Shown here: positions 18,796 to 28,612 of the stretch, piece after piece
How the letters are laid out: the number at the start of each line of letters is the position of its first letter
Numbering within the stretch: position 1 is the stretch's first letter
From: Phytomonas francai
Lineage: Eukaryota; Euglenozoa; Kinetoplastea; Trypanosomatida; Trypanosomatidae
DNA length: 64,000 bases
Assembly (NCBI GenBank): GCA_001766655.1
Contig: MJCC01000017.1
Span: 246,956-310,955, forward strand
Direction: 5' to 3'
Program-made: the position numbers and the translations under genes
The notes under the pieces: model-generated
The model's input: the letters and a program-made list of their open reading frames with translations, nothing else
Databases searched by the model: none
Told to the model about the DNA's origin: nothing

Positions 18796-21060
18796 ATGAA
18801 CTCCTACCTCTGCACTTCTTCAGTTGGGGACATCTTCTTCGCGTCTGGAGCTCAAATAGGCTGCGGCAGCGAGGACATTCAGCAGATAACGCGGGAATAT
18901 TACCAAGCCATGGATACAACGATCGAATCCAAGGACGAATTCTCCTCTTCCCCGTTCGACTCGCCACCGCGGCCCTACCCCGGTTGTGAGAGGGCCGAGG
19001 GTTATGAAATCGAAGGACGATCGTTTGCCACCTGCGCCGTCGCGACAACGTTGCGAAGCTCCTGTGTGGACGCAAGGGTTCCATTACAAGGCAGCTCAAC
19101 ACCGCGTATTTCCGCCTGCACCACCCCGCAAAGGGCCCCTCTCTGCTTCCCGTTCGCCGGCGGTACAAGCCGCGCTTCCTCTGAGCGAGGGGCTGCTATC
19201 GGGGACCTGCCGTGGGGCACGTCCTACACCGACCGAACCCGCGAAGCGACGCCGCTTCGCGCGCCGGAAGAGAGGTTGGATGCCTCTGGCGGACCTTCCT
19301 ACCGATCGGAACGATTGGCGCTTGACAGGGCATCGCTCACTAAGGGGGGGGGGGGTAGTGAAATAGACGGGCTGAATAGCTCTGCCACGCACACTCGTAG
19401 AGACCACTTTCATTCCGCTTTGTGCGGGAGACCGTCTTTGAGACACTCAGCCAAGCTCGAGGTGAAACTGGAGGGGATGTCGCGGCGTTTGAATGAAGAA
19501 GAGCCGCTTTTTATGCAGCGCGAGCGTGAGCTTCTAATGATAATTGAGAAGCTTCGCCAGAAGATCTTGCTTAAGGATCGCGAGGTACACGCGATCCGGA
19601 ATGAGTTACTTTCCACCGAGGGTGGGTTGCAGCGCACGCGTCATGGGTACGACCTCTTGCAAACGGTTTGCACCGAAGACAAGCATTAATTCCAGGAGTA
19701 CACCATTAACTTTTTATTTGCCTTAGAGGAGTCCTCGCGGAAAGAGCGGATCGCGGAGGAGTTGAGTTGGCGCTACAAATTTTACTATGAACAGTTGGAG
19801 GCATATGTGCGTCTTTAACATCGCCACGAGTTGTCTTCCAAGTTGCTTCACGAGCCCGAGCAGTGTGGGTAACCTGTACAGCCGGAATTAGAACCTTTTC
19901 GCGACCTGAGTAATTCATGCGCAAGGCTGTCTAAGGGTGACGACAAGGCCCTCGGCGCCTCTCATCAAGGCCAATCCAAGGGCAAGCCGGTAGTACATTG
20001 CAAGCCCAGATTGCTGACTGAGCTGGCGAACGAAAGGACGGATGCTCTTAGGCAGCTCTCGAAGGAGCAAAGCTTAACGGCAGAGCTGCGACGCGAGATT
20101 CATCTCTTCGGCTTGACAGAGCTCCGTCTCCGTGAAGAGGTTGTGAGGGTTGGTATCGAACGAGATGCCGCCGCCGCGTATTTACCTATTGCGGTAGCTT
20201 TTTTTTCTGCAGCGGGGCTGGAACGGAATTCAATTTTACGGAGTACCCACCCACAACAGCGGTTGCATCCTCTCCCGCATGACGTTTCAAAAGATAATGC
20301 TGGTTTCTTTCGCGCTCCTAACAGACCTCAGAAAGGGGTGGTGAATGCGCCCGTTTATGTCCAGAGCGCTTTGCCTTCTTGAGGTTTGGATTGAGCAGGT
20401 GAAGTGGTCTTTTTATCGCTTCAGCAGCAGCTCGCTTCCTCGCGTGATACTCAGAAGTATTTACTTGAGGCCGTCGTGCAGCTAAAGGCGGAGGTGAGGG
20501 AGCAAGAGAATGCCCTGAAAACGTCCATTTCACGTCCTGCAGGTACTTCTTTTGCAACAGAAGTTCAAGGGGCCGATAGGTGTCTGTACGGACCCCCTTC
20601 CCCGTCTTATTGAGCGCTGGATACGCCGCTGAAGCCCTCCCTTACGCCGCAATCCCTCTCTTTCAAGGTGCGCAGAAAAGTTTCGGAACCACAGGGACTT
20701 GCGCCCGATACTCTAACTGGAGACAGCTGATCATCGGCGTGTGAACTAGAAATGCTATTTTTTTAGAAAGGAAGCTTGATCCCAGTATTTGTTGGCCGCG
20801 GGGAGGGGTGGAGGGCGTTCCTTCGCGGAACCCTTTCAGTCACGAGCACTACCCCTACCAGTTTGCATCTTTTCAACCTCAACCCCACAGAGATCTGTGG
20901 TGAAGCGCTAAAGTGTGATGGTGGTAGCAAAACGGTTAATATCCGCATTTTTTGTGGGCACCCCCGTTTAGAATCCCCATGTAATGAAGGACTGGGCCCA
21001 GAGTATTTTTGTGATAGCTTAATCATTTGTCTTTCTTTTTATTATGTACATAAGATCTAA
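18796..21060 (+). pseudogene. Coiled-coil gene with eight in-frame stop codons
   Basis: One reading frame runs 755 codons from the ATG at 18796 to TAA 21058-21060. The first 297 codons are clean. Then come eight in-frame stops: TAA at 19687, 19816 and 19870; TGA at 20380, 20392, 20611 and 20728; TAG at 20764. Protein-like sequence continues in the same phase between them: coiled coil before the first stop (LIIEKLRQKILLKDREVH in style), then LAEL-type helices after 20011 and again after 20404. The frame needs no indel. The 5' end keeps a normal acceptor and ATG. A G12 run at 19344-19355 lies inside the clean part, and a competing frame at 18986-19366 means an indel there cannot be excluded. 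The simplest reading is a gene decaying by point nonsense mutation. Readthrough is the alternative. The family is not recognised. Confidence 0.6.
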
Positions 21061-21505
21061 TGGTCATATATATATATATATACATATATATAATATAGAG
21101 ATTTTTCCAACGATATAAACGCTAAGATTTACTTTAGACTTAGAATACACGGAATAAGCATACGATTTTTTCTTCTACGAAGTCCAACGAGAGATGTGAT
21201 GTAAGCAAACAGTTTCTTTCGCTTCATAATATTTGCTTAGAAATGGCTTGCCATGGCAACCGAAGTAGTATACCCATGGGGAACCCACGTTGTAGCTTGA
21301 GCGATTATATTTTCTTCTTCTTCAACGAGCATTTTCGCTTTCCCTAATATTTGCCTCCACCTCCCATCGTTTTTTTTTTTTTTTTTGCACGGTCGTCGTT
21401 GTGGTTCCTGCCGAGCAGCTTGATAGCTAGGCTTACTAGTTTGTTTTTGTTGTTGTTGTTTGATCCTATTATCCGATACCCCGAGCCAGTTTGCCGTGCG
21501 CGGCG
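21061..21505. other. Intergenic region, 445 bp
   Basis: Contains an imperfect (TA)n at about 21066-21092, a T18 tract near 21369-21386 and a TTG/TTGTTG patch near 21441. The T18 tract followed by AG near 21415 is a plausible acceptor region for the next gene. Confidence 0.55.
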
Positions 21506-24500
21506 ATGGAGTGTACGGAGGTGGAAAAGCGGCGGCGTAGCGGCAGCCCGCCGCGGGGCGCGAAAAGCCGCCGGGTCGAGGCGATCGTGCGGGGCGTCGA
21601 CGACGCGCTCGCGGAGGTCAGCCGCGCGGGCGGGGAGGTGATGCGCGCGGTGGTCGGCCGCTGGCAGGACGCCGAGGCCCGTCTCGGCCGCGGCCACGCC
21701 CGGCTTCGCGCCCTCGAGNNNNNNNNNNNNNNNNNNNNNNNNNNNNNNNNNNNNNNNNNNNNNNNNNNNNNNNNNNNNNNNNNNNNNNNNNNNNNNNNNN
21801 NNNNNNNNNNNNNNNNNNNNNNNNNNNNNNNNNNNNNNNNNNNNNNNNNNNNNNNNNNNNNNNNNNNNNNNNNNNNNNNNNNNNNNNNNNNNNNNNNNNN
21901 NNNNNNNNNNNNNNNNNNNNNNNNNNNNNNNNNNNNNNNNNNNNNNNNNNNNNNNNNNNNNNNNNNNNNNNNNNNNNNNNNNNNNNNNNNNNNNNNNNNN
22001 NNNNNNNNNNNNNNNNNNNNNNNNNNNNNNNNNNNNNNNNNNNNNNNNNNNNNNNNNNNNNNNNNNNNNNNNNNNNNNNNNNNNNNNNNNNNNNNNNNNN
22101 NNNNNNNNNNNNNNNNNNNNNNNNNNNNNNNNNNNNNNNNNNNNNNNNNNNNNNNNNNNNNNNNNNNNNNNNNNNNNNNNNNNNNNNNNNNNNNNNNNNN
22201 NNNNNNNNNNNNNNNNNNNNNNNNNNNNNNNNNNNNNNNNNNNNNNNNNNNNNNNNNNNNNNNNNNNNNNNNNNNNNNNNNNNNNNNNNNNNNNNNNNNN
22301 NNNNNNNNNNNNNNNNNNNNNNNNNNNNNNNNNNNNNNNNNNNNNNNNNNNNNNNNNNNNNNNNNNNNNNNNNNNNNNNNNNNNNNNNNNNNNNNNNNNN
22401 NNNCTGCGGGAGCCGCGGCCCGGCGACGCCGTCGTGGAGCTCGGCCGGCTCCGCGGCAGCCTCGCGAAGGCCCTCGACGACGCCGCGCAGCTCGCGGTCG
22501 CGCTCGAGGGCGCGCGCGAGGAGGCGGCGGCCGCCCGAACCGAGGTCAAGGCTCTGCGCGCGAAGAACGAGGAGCTCGTGAAGGCCGCGCAAGCCGACGA
22601 GCTCGGGCAGGCCGTGGCCGAGCTTCAGCGGGTTTACGATGAGAATATCCGCACGGTACGTGAGAGCTTTGTCGAGGCCGAGGCGCAGCGCGCCGTCCTC
22701 TCCGCCGCGCTGGCGAAGTGCCAGGAAACGGTGAAGGAGCTCCAGGAGACCTCCGCGCAGGCGAAGGCCAATCGCGCGGAGCTCGACTTCCGCGAAAAGC
22801 AGAACCGCGATCGGCTTCAGGACCTCTCGAATGCCCGATCAAAGATTCTTGAGTTCATGAAGGCTATCGGAAAGCTCTTGAAGGACGAGAACGCGGTGAT
22901 GGAGGGCAAGCTGGGCGAGCTGACATCGGCTAGTAGGAAGATCACCTCGGAGCAGGCGACGTCGCTTGCGCGCTTCCAACGGCAAATACAGGACCTCTTT
23001 CAGGGCTTCCGAGCCGTGTTTTCCGACGACCCGGCCGGCACGAGCGGCGAGGCCGAAACCGACAGCCGGGATGATCGTGCTGGGGGGGGGACCTCGAAGG
23101 AGGAGACCCTCCACACCTGGCGCGAGGAGGCGAAGTACGGACTTCTTCTTCGAGTCCTTCAGAACGCCCTTCAGTTCGTGGGTTCACACCTGGAGAGCGG
23201 GGATACGCAGCGCGCGGGGTTGCTGGAGGCCTCCCTGGCCGACGCGGCGCTCGTGAATCGGCTGCGGGCGCGGCTGCAGGCGATGACCGACGCCCGCGAC
23301 CGGCTCTCCCGCAGGCTCGCGAAGAGTCTTGCAATTATCGACCAGAACCGTCTGACGGTGGTGGAGAGCGCCCTGCTCCACGAGGTCCCCGTCGAGGACT
23401 CGCTGAGCGCGGCCGAGGCCGCCGAGCACATCGCGCTGCTGCGGGAGCAGCTCGACGTGGCGGTGCGGGTGCAGGAGTGGGGGATGAGAGAGACCGAGGA
23501 ATTAAAAAAGGCAAAGGAGGAACTTGAGGTGGAGGCGAAGAGGCTGCGGTATGCGAGGGAGATCGCTGAGCAGCAATTAGAGCGAACCGATCAGGCACTC
23601 CAGGACAGCCTCGAGCGTGAAAAGGGGTTGCTGGAGCAGAATATGGATCTTCAGGGCCAGATCAGAGACCTTGTCTCCTCCTCTCTTTTCGGTTCTTGCA
23701 CCAGCGAGGCTGGCGGGGATTCTTCCCCGACGGAATTGGCTGAGGAACGCCTGCCGAGCGCGACCGCCTCGCCCCCGCTCGCGCAGCTCCTAGAGCAGGT
23801 TTCCGCGCAGCTCGCTCGCGTTGAAAAGTCGATCGCGGATCTCAGTGCGCAGCAAACGCAGCGAGCGGAGGAGTTCAAGGACCCTTTGCAGACCTTTCCC
23901 CCCTCTGGCCCCTCTGTTGAGCAGATAGCCGAGAGGATTTCGAAGGGCGGGCTCGACGAGGTGGTGGTGTTGTTGCGTAGGGCAATTGTGGGCACGCAGG
24001 GGCTGCGGGAGGGGATTGGCAGAGGTTCACTTCAGCATAAAGCAGCGCTTGCGGCACTGATGCATCCGAATGTTCAGAGCCCTGAAGCGGCGCTGCTGGA
24101 GGAAAGGGAGCGCCGTGCCGTCCTCGAGAAGGAGCTAAACGCGCTGAAAGAGGAGAAAGAGCGCGTCTGGCAACGCTTGCAGACCGCCGAGGAAAACGTG
24201 GCTAAAGCGGAAGAGACGAATCATCGCATTTTATCCATCTCAAAGACCCTGATGGAGCGTCAGAATCGACTGCTTCAGGAGAATAAGCTTCTTAAATCCA
24301 AGCTTGTCTCCCCCAGCGTGGCGACCTGCGAGGCACCGCAGGCTGGTGTGGCATTGGTGGGGAATTCGACGACCCCGGCGGAGGAGGAAACGCCCCCGCA
24401 GCTCGATGAGCCTTTAGAGGATGGCGTCGAAGCACCAACAGGAGGTGAGGAGACAGACACCCCAGCTTTACACTGCGCAAACGAGGAGCCTCCCGCGGCA

Positions 24501-24620
24501 GCACTTCTTCCTCCCGCGAATGCTGAGCCTAGCTCGGAGTGGTACCCTGAAGCTTGCACCACCAACGATACTATTGACGACCCTGAGACTCAAAACGAAG
24601 AAAGCAAACGATCAACTTAG
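21506..24620 (+). CDS. Large coiled-coil protein, interrupted by an assembly gap
   Basis: Two parts are read: 21506-21718 (71 codons, start MECTEVEKRRRSGSPPRG) and 22404-24620 (738 codons), with 685 Ns between. The gap length is not a multiple of three, which means little because gap sizes are usually estimates. Both parts are rich in Ala, Glu, Arg and Leu with heptad spacing, so one gene is likely. Coiled coil continues from 22430 to about 23690, resumes near 23800-23880 and again at 24090-24300; the C-terminal 100 residues are acidic and probably disordered. No other domain is visible. A cytoskeletal or flagellar role would be a guess. Very GC-rich except near the 3' end. Confidence 0.75.
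21719..22403. other. Assembly gap (685 N)
   Basis: Unknown sequence inside a GC-rich coiled-coil gene. The flanks (CCCTCGAG before, CTGCGGGAG after) are both coding in style. A repeat or high-GC region that failed to assemble is likely. Confidence 0.95.
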
Positions 24621-25152
24621 AGAGCGAGTGAGAGAGAAGGTAGAATGAGAGGGCATTGGCAGGATTTGTAGAAAAATAATTCCGGAGATTGACCTTACGT
24701 TTGAAGAACTAGGCAGAGATTAATTAAGAGAAGGACACGTATGCAAACATGCACGGGGGGGGGGGGGGGAAAGATTTCATCGTAGCGAAATAAAACGGTT
24801 CATCCGGGTTGCATTTTCTCTAGTCACTTTTTACAAAGCCTCGAGGATTAGGTGTTAACATCGATCCAGGTGTCGATTAACTAGCATGTGAAAAAAGGCA
24901 TGTTTAGTGGCTCATTTTTATGTATTCTAAAGAATCTGAACCCACTAGGGTGTACTTCTTTAATTGCTAGTGGCTATAATTTTCAGTGTCTCCCGTACTT
25001 ATCTTGTCTTGACGTTTGTTTGTAGGTGTTTCAAATCAAGGGAAAATACCAAGAGCAGACTTTTTACTAAAAAAAATAAATTAGTACGCAAAATCAGCAG
25101 GTTTTAATTGAAGAGAGGACCGCTTCCTTGCATCCCCTAGTTCCGAGAAACC
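24621..25152. other. Intergenic region, 532 bp with G15 run
   Basis: AT-rich apart from a G15 run at 24755-24769. No coding frame. AGs at about 25113 and 25130-25144 are possible acceptors for LC8. Confidence 0.55.
24755..24769 (+). repeat. G15 homopolymer
   Basis: Fifteen consecutive G on the coding strand in the spacer between the coiled-coil gene and LC8; length is liable to sequencing error. Confidence 0.8.
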
Positions 25153-25422
25153 ATGACGGATCACAAATCGAATGTGAAGGAAAGTGATATTAGCGTTGAG
25201 ATGCAGACCGATGCCTTGGAGGTTGCCATAAAGGCAGCCAAAGATCATCAAATGGAAAAGGATATCGCGGCGCGGATTAAAAGGGAGTTTGACAAACGCT
25301 ACCATCCTACATGGCAATGTGTTGTAGGACGTACCTTTGGAGCTGATATCGCGTACGAAGCTAAGCACTTTATTTTTTTCAACATTGGGCAGCTCTCGGT
25401 ATTGCTCTGGAAAACAAGCTAG
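25153..25422 (+). CDS. DYNLL1: Dynein light chain LC8
   Basis: 89 residues, exactly the LC8 length. LC8 is a dimeric hub that binds short linear motifs in dynein intermediate chains and many other partners, in both cytoplasmic and axonemal complexes. The conserved blocks are all present: MQTDALEVAIKAAK, EKDIAARIKREFDKRYHPTW, CVVGRTFGADIAYEAKHFIFF and GQLSVLLWK. The substrate-groove strand (KHFIFFNIGQ) is intact. The start at 25153 gives the standard N-terminus. Trypanosomatids usually have several LC8-like genes; this is one canonical copy. Confidence 0.96.
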   Translation: MTDHKSNVKESDISVEMQTDALEVAIKAAKDHQMEKDIAARIKREFDKRYHPTWQCVVGRTFGADIAYEAKHFIFFNIGQLSVLLWKTS

Positions 25423-25690
25423 CGGTGATAACCTTCATTCTTTCGTATACCACGCGCCGAAGCGTGAGTGGAAGAGGGGGCAAGAGAGACACGAAGAGGT
25501 TTTCGTTGTGGTGTGTAAAGAGAGAAGTGCATGCGCGATTCTAGCGGCAGGAAAAAATGAGGGTTCCAAAAAAAAAAAAGACTAGATTTGTATTCACTTG
25601 TGTGTTGCTGTTCTAGAAGATGTAAATAAAACCTTGTTCATATGGTCGTTCCATAGAGGTAATTGCTTTTATCATTCACAGTCTGCCTTG

Positions 25691-25870
25691 ATGGCGATGG
25701 AAGCGTCGGGGTTGCCAGACACATGTGATGTAAATATTTTAAAAAGCCAATTTAGCATCTTTTACGCCTTTCCTTATCTTATTTTCATTTTTTCTTCCTT
25801 TGTGTTATGCGATAAAATGAAGCGCATTCGCGATTTTGATCGCTGTTTGCGAGAGAAGGAAGGGGATTGA
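25691..25870 (+). CDS. Possible 59-residue single-span membrane protein
   Basis: An ATG at 25691 lies 10 bases after AG 25680-25681, which ends a fair pyrimidine tract (ATTGCTTTTATCATTCACAG). The frame encodes MAMEASGLPDTCDVN, a hydrophobic stretch (FYAFPYLIFIFSSFVL) and a basic tail (KMKRIRDFDRCLREKE), a type consistent with one membrane helix. No family is recognised. T-rich DNA often mimics such helices, so support is weak. Confidence 0.3.
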   Translation: MAMEASGLPDTCDVNILKSQFSIFYAFPYLIFIFSSFVLCDKMKRIRDFDRCLREKEGD

Positions 25871-26369
25871 AGTGGTGGCCGATGTAAAGGAAGATGAATT
25901 TGGGAAGTGTTTAAATTTATCATAAGATGACCATTTAGAATTCCCATTAAATGGTGAGGAGGTGGTGGCAGGATTTGCCTTGAATTTGGGTGATTGACCT
26001 CTTCCACTCAGGCAGCAGGATGAGATGGAATGCCCACAGATCGTATGCAAAAAACATACAGCAACACCTTTTCCAACCCAATAAAGACTTCCTCTAGAAC
26101 ACTAGGGATTTGAGCTTTCGAGCTGCTTAATGGAGTCGTCATTTCACATCACCTTTCACATTTAAGAGAGCAGGGCTTTAGTACCGTTATGGGAAGCCTA
26201 TACAGGATTAGTGAATTGGAATTTACCACCAAACAAAGTAGTGTTCCTTTGAACGGGGTGGAGAAATGGAATACACACAACAAGAAGGCATTCGATAGTG
26301 TTGTTTATTTTCCTAATCTACGCTTTCCTACCAATTAAAGTGCCTTTGCATTTAGGCTACAACTCTCCC

Positions 26370-26372
<3 letters not shown>

Positions 26373-26417
<45 letters not shown>
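26373..26417. repeat. (TA)n microsatellite, 45 bp
   Basis: Uninterrupted alternating TA in the spacer upstream of the BUD13-like gene. Self-complementary, so it could form a hairpin in RNA. Confidence 0.9.
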
Positions 26418-26419
<2 letters not shown>

Positions 26420-26618
26420 ATATTAGATTAAAACAGTATTCTTCAGTTAGGATCGTTTCTCTTACGCTTGATTTCCATCTCCCTTTTTCTCTTTTCAGAC
26501 TTTACCAGCCCTCCACGTTAGAGAATTCAATAGGTAAAAGCCCTGATCAAACGAAGGAATCGAATCTTTTTTTCTAAAGTAAACCATATATCAAAATTAG
26601 ACTTATCAATAGTCCATC

Positions 26619-27233
26619 ATGAAAAGAAGACGACTAGATAGTGAAGATGATGAGGATGAGTACATACCGTCCGCGATGCGGGGAGAGGATGAGCAGCTGG
26701 AGCCCTTCGCCGCTACCACGGGTTTCCGTAACGTCATGCATGAGATGGGTTTAGACCTTTCCTCTTCCTCCACGTCGATAAACTCCTCGGAAGAGAACCA
26801 TAATAGTGAGATTTCGAGACATCACTTGCAGCATGTAGACCCCTCGACGGGGGATACGCCTGCAGCCCCTTCTTCGACTGAAAAAACTCTCTCCGAGTGT
26901 TTTAGGTGCTCTCAGATAGAGGATGACCTTGACATTCCTTCTGAATGGATAGGGATTCTATCCGATCCTTTGCTGGCGGTGTACTGCGTACCGCTCACCT
27001 ATTTCCAGGGCAACCGACAGATGGATGATAAACTGTTAGCTCAGTATATGCCTTTCAGCGCATCCCTAGCTGAGGTTCCTCTGATCTCGGCTGCTGGAGG
27101 GGGTAGCACCGAGGGGGCTGAGATTAACCCGGGCACCAGCTCTTTTGGGAGCCATCGTTATCAAAATCTATATGGGATTTCACCTGGGTGGCGATGGGAT
27201 GGCGTGATTCGAGGCCGAAAGAAAACGCAGTAA
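26619..27233 (+). CDS. BUD13: BUD13/CWC26-like protein (RES complex, spliceosome)
   Basis: 204 residues. BUD13 is the scaffold of the RES (retention and splicing) complex on the activated spliceosome. The C-terminal motif YGISPGWRWDGVIRG matches the family's highly conserved end (YGI-x-PG-x-x-WDGVDRS). The N-terminal block is acidic and basic (KRRRLDSEDDEDEY), as is common there. The middle is Ser-rich and poorly conserved, and the protein is shorter than yeast Bud13 (266). The family's terminal GFE is absent: the protein ends GRKKTQ. In an organism that trans-splices nearly every mRNA, this would act mainly in spliced-leader addition. Identification rests on one motif. Confidence 0.68.
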   Translation: MKRRRLDSEDDEDEYIPSAMRGEDEQLEPFAATTGFRNVMHEMGLDLSSSSTSINSSEENHNSEISRHHLQHVDPSTGDTPAAPSSTEKTLSECFRCSQIEDDLDIPSEWIGILSDPLLAVYCVPLTYFQGNRQMDDKLLAQYMPFSASLAEVPLISAAGGGSTEGAEINPGTSSFGSHRYQNLYGISPGWRWDGVIRGRKKTQ

Positions 27234-27301
27234 TTCACTCCACACGAGGGTTCCAATGCATGTTTAATTGCTTTTCAGAATTAGCACTGCCATCAGCGCA
27301 A

Positions 27302-27324
27302 GGGGTGGGGGTGGGGGTGGGGGG
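27302..27324 (+). promoter_or_regulatory. G-quadruplex motif G4-T-G5-T-G5-T-G6
   Basis: Four G runs separated by single T loops, on the coding strand 69 bases after the BUD13-like stop, so the pre-mRNA would carry it. Single-base loops favour a very stable parallel fold. Whether it acts in RNA processing or in DNA is not shown. Confidence 0.7.
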
Positions 27325-28216
27325 ATAGCGTTAATAATTTTTGCCTCACAGATTATCCGACATCCATTTTTAGGGAGGGGTGTATTGATCGTAGCAGGGT
27401 GAGGCATTAAAAAGCATCTAAGTGTAAGCAAAGGGCCCCTCTTACGGATAGTGATACACGTTTCTGGTTGAAGAACTTAACCAGTATTTATATTTACCAT
27501 AATGATGCCTTTTGCCTGTCTGCATAGCAGCGATGGCATGCAAGGTCAGAGGCCATTACTAACAGAAAAGTTGACTCAGCTGGCTATTGCCGGACAGGGG
27601 GTATATTGTTTTGCAGTTGAGGGGGGAGGGGGGCTGAGTCAGAAAGGCAGGGTATTTGTACAACATTAAGCGTCGCAATACAGAGGTTAGCCATCATATG
27701 GGGTCATTTTTGAAAAATTCACCATCGACTATTGAGCAACGATAAAAAGGGATTTTCTAGAGTAGGAGTTGCTAAACCTCGGTAGAATCTTATCTAATTT
27801 ACAGAATTCTGAAATGAACATCTGCAGTGCACTAAAGCCTTGGTGTGCATTCTTGTTTCCATAACAGTCGCAGTGCGAGGGGCTCTGTTTCTCTGGAACT
27901 TGATCAATACAATTCAATCTATTTATGTGTAGGTGGATGGAAATGGATGGAGTTGAAAGGTGTGGGGTTCTACTCTATTTTATTTTTTATTGAAGGGGGA
28001 AAACGCGGCAGACACAATTCTGGTAATACAAGAGTGAGATAGTCTATCCCCTTCTAGACAAGTCTATAAGTGATGCCCTATTTTACTGTTTGCGAGTCGT
28101 AACCTATTCGGGAGGCTTGCTTGTCTTCTGATGGATGTCATGACTTGCTTGAATATGAGTCTTCTCGAATAAAAACCTCTTGCTTCACGTTTTTCCCGCA
28201 TTTTATACTGTCCCGT

Positions 28217-28217
<1 letters not shown>

Positions 28218-28250
<33 letters not shown>
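28218..28250. repeat. (TTA)n microsatellite
   Basis: About eleven trinucleotide units in the spacer upstream of the CID-like gene. Confidence 0.9.
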
Positions 28251-28612
28251 CGGATTGGCTTGTCGCGGTTAATTTCTTTCCCCTCTCCTCCCCACCCCTG
28301 TGTAATACTAATCTTGGGGTATAGCAAATGGGGGGATACGCAGCCAAGAAAAATGCAAATAAACAATAACACCAACATTGGTTCAAAAAACGTAGTTGCA
28401 TCCCAGTTAAACTGTGACCGTGTGTGTGTGAGTGCTATGACGGGGTATAATTGCAAAGCTCAAAGTATACTGTGCCTGCCTTTCAAGCCTATTTATTTAT
28501 TTTTACTTTTCCTGTATATCTATAATTATACAGTCAAATAGTTGGATAGACGGATCTACTAGGACGTTTAGACGACCGCACGCGGCGTGGAGCACTACCC
28601 TTTTATCCCACC

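Larger units (their letters stand above)
25423..26618. other. Intergenic region, 1196 bp
   Basis: Mostly AT-rich. It holds a possible 59-codon gene (25691-25870, listed separately), an A11 run near 25569 and a 45-base (TA)n at 26373-26417. Minus-strand open frames at 25774-26050 look non-coding. TTTTTTTCTAAAG near 26568 is a plausible acceptor for the BUD13-like gene. Confidence 0.55.
27234..28612. other. Intergenic region, 1379 bp
   Basis: The longest spacer. It holds a perfect G-quadruplex motif (27302-27324), a second G-rich patch near 27621, a (TTA)n run at 28218-28250, and otherwise AT-rich DNA. Short open frames have non-coding composition. GGAGCACTACCCTTTTATCCCACC precedes the next ATG, so the acceptor is probably the AG at about 28590. 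Confidence 0.55.

Noticed and set aside
18796..21060. Genome-wide stop-codon reassignment (as in Blastocrithidia)
   Set aside because: All other genes in the window are free of in-frame stops and end at normal ones, including long ones such as IFT144. The anomaly is confined to this locus.
21344..22642. Open frames running through the N gap on both strands
   Set aside because: The gap has no stops by definition, so frame lengths across it mean nothing. Only the flanking coding-style sequence was used.
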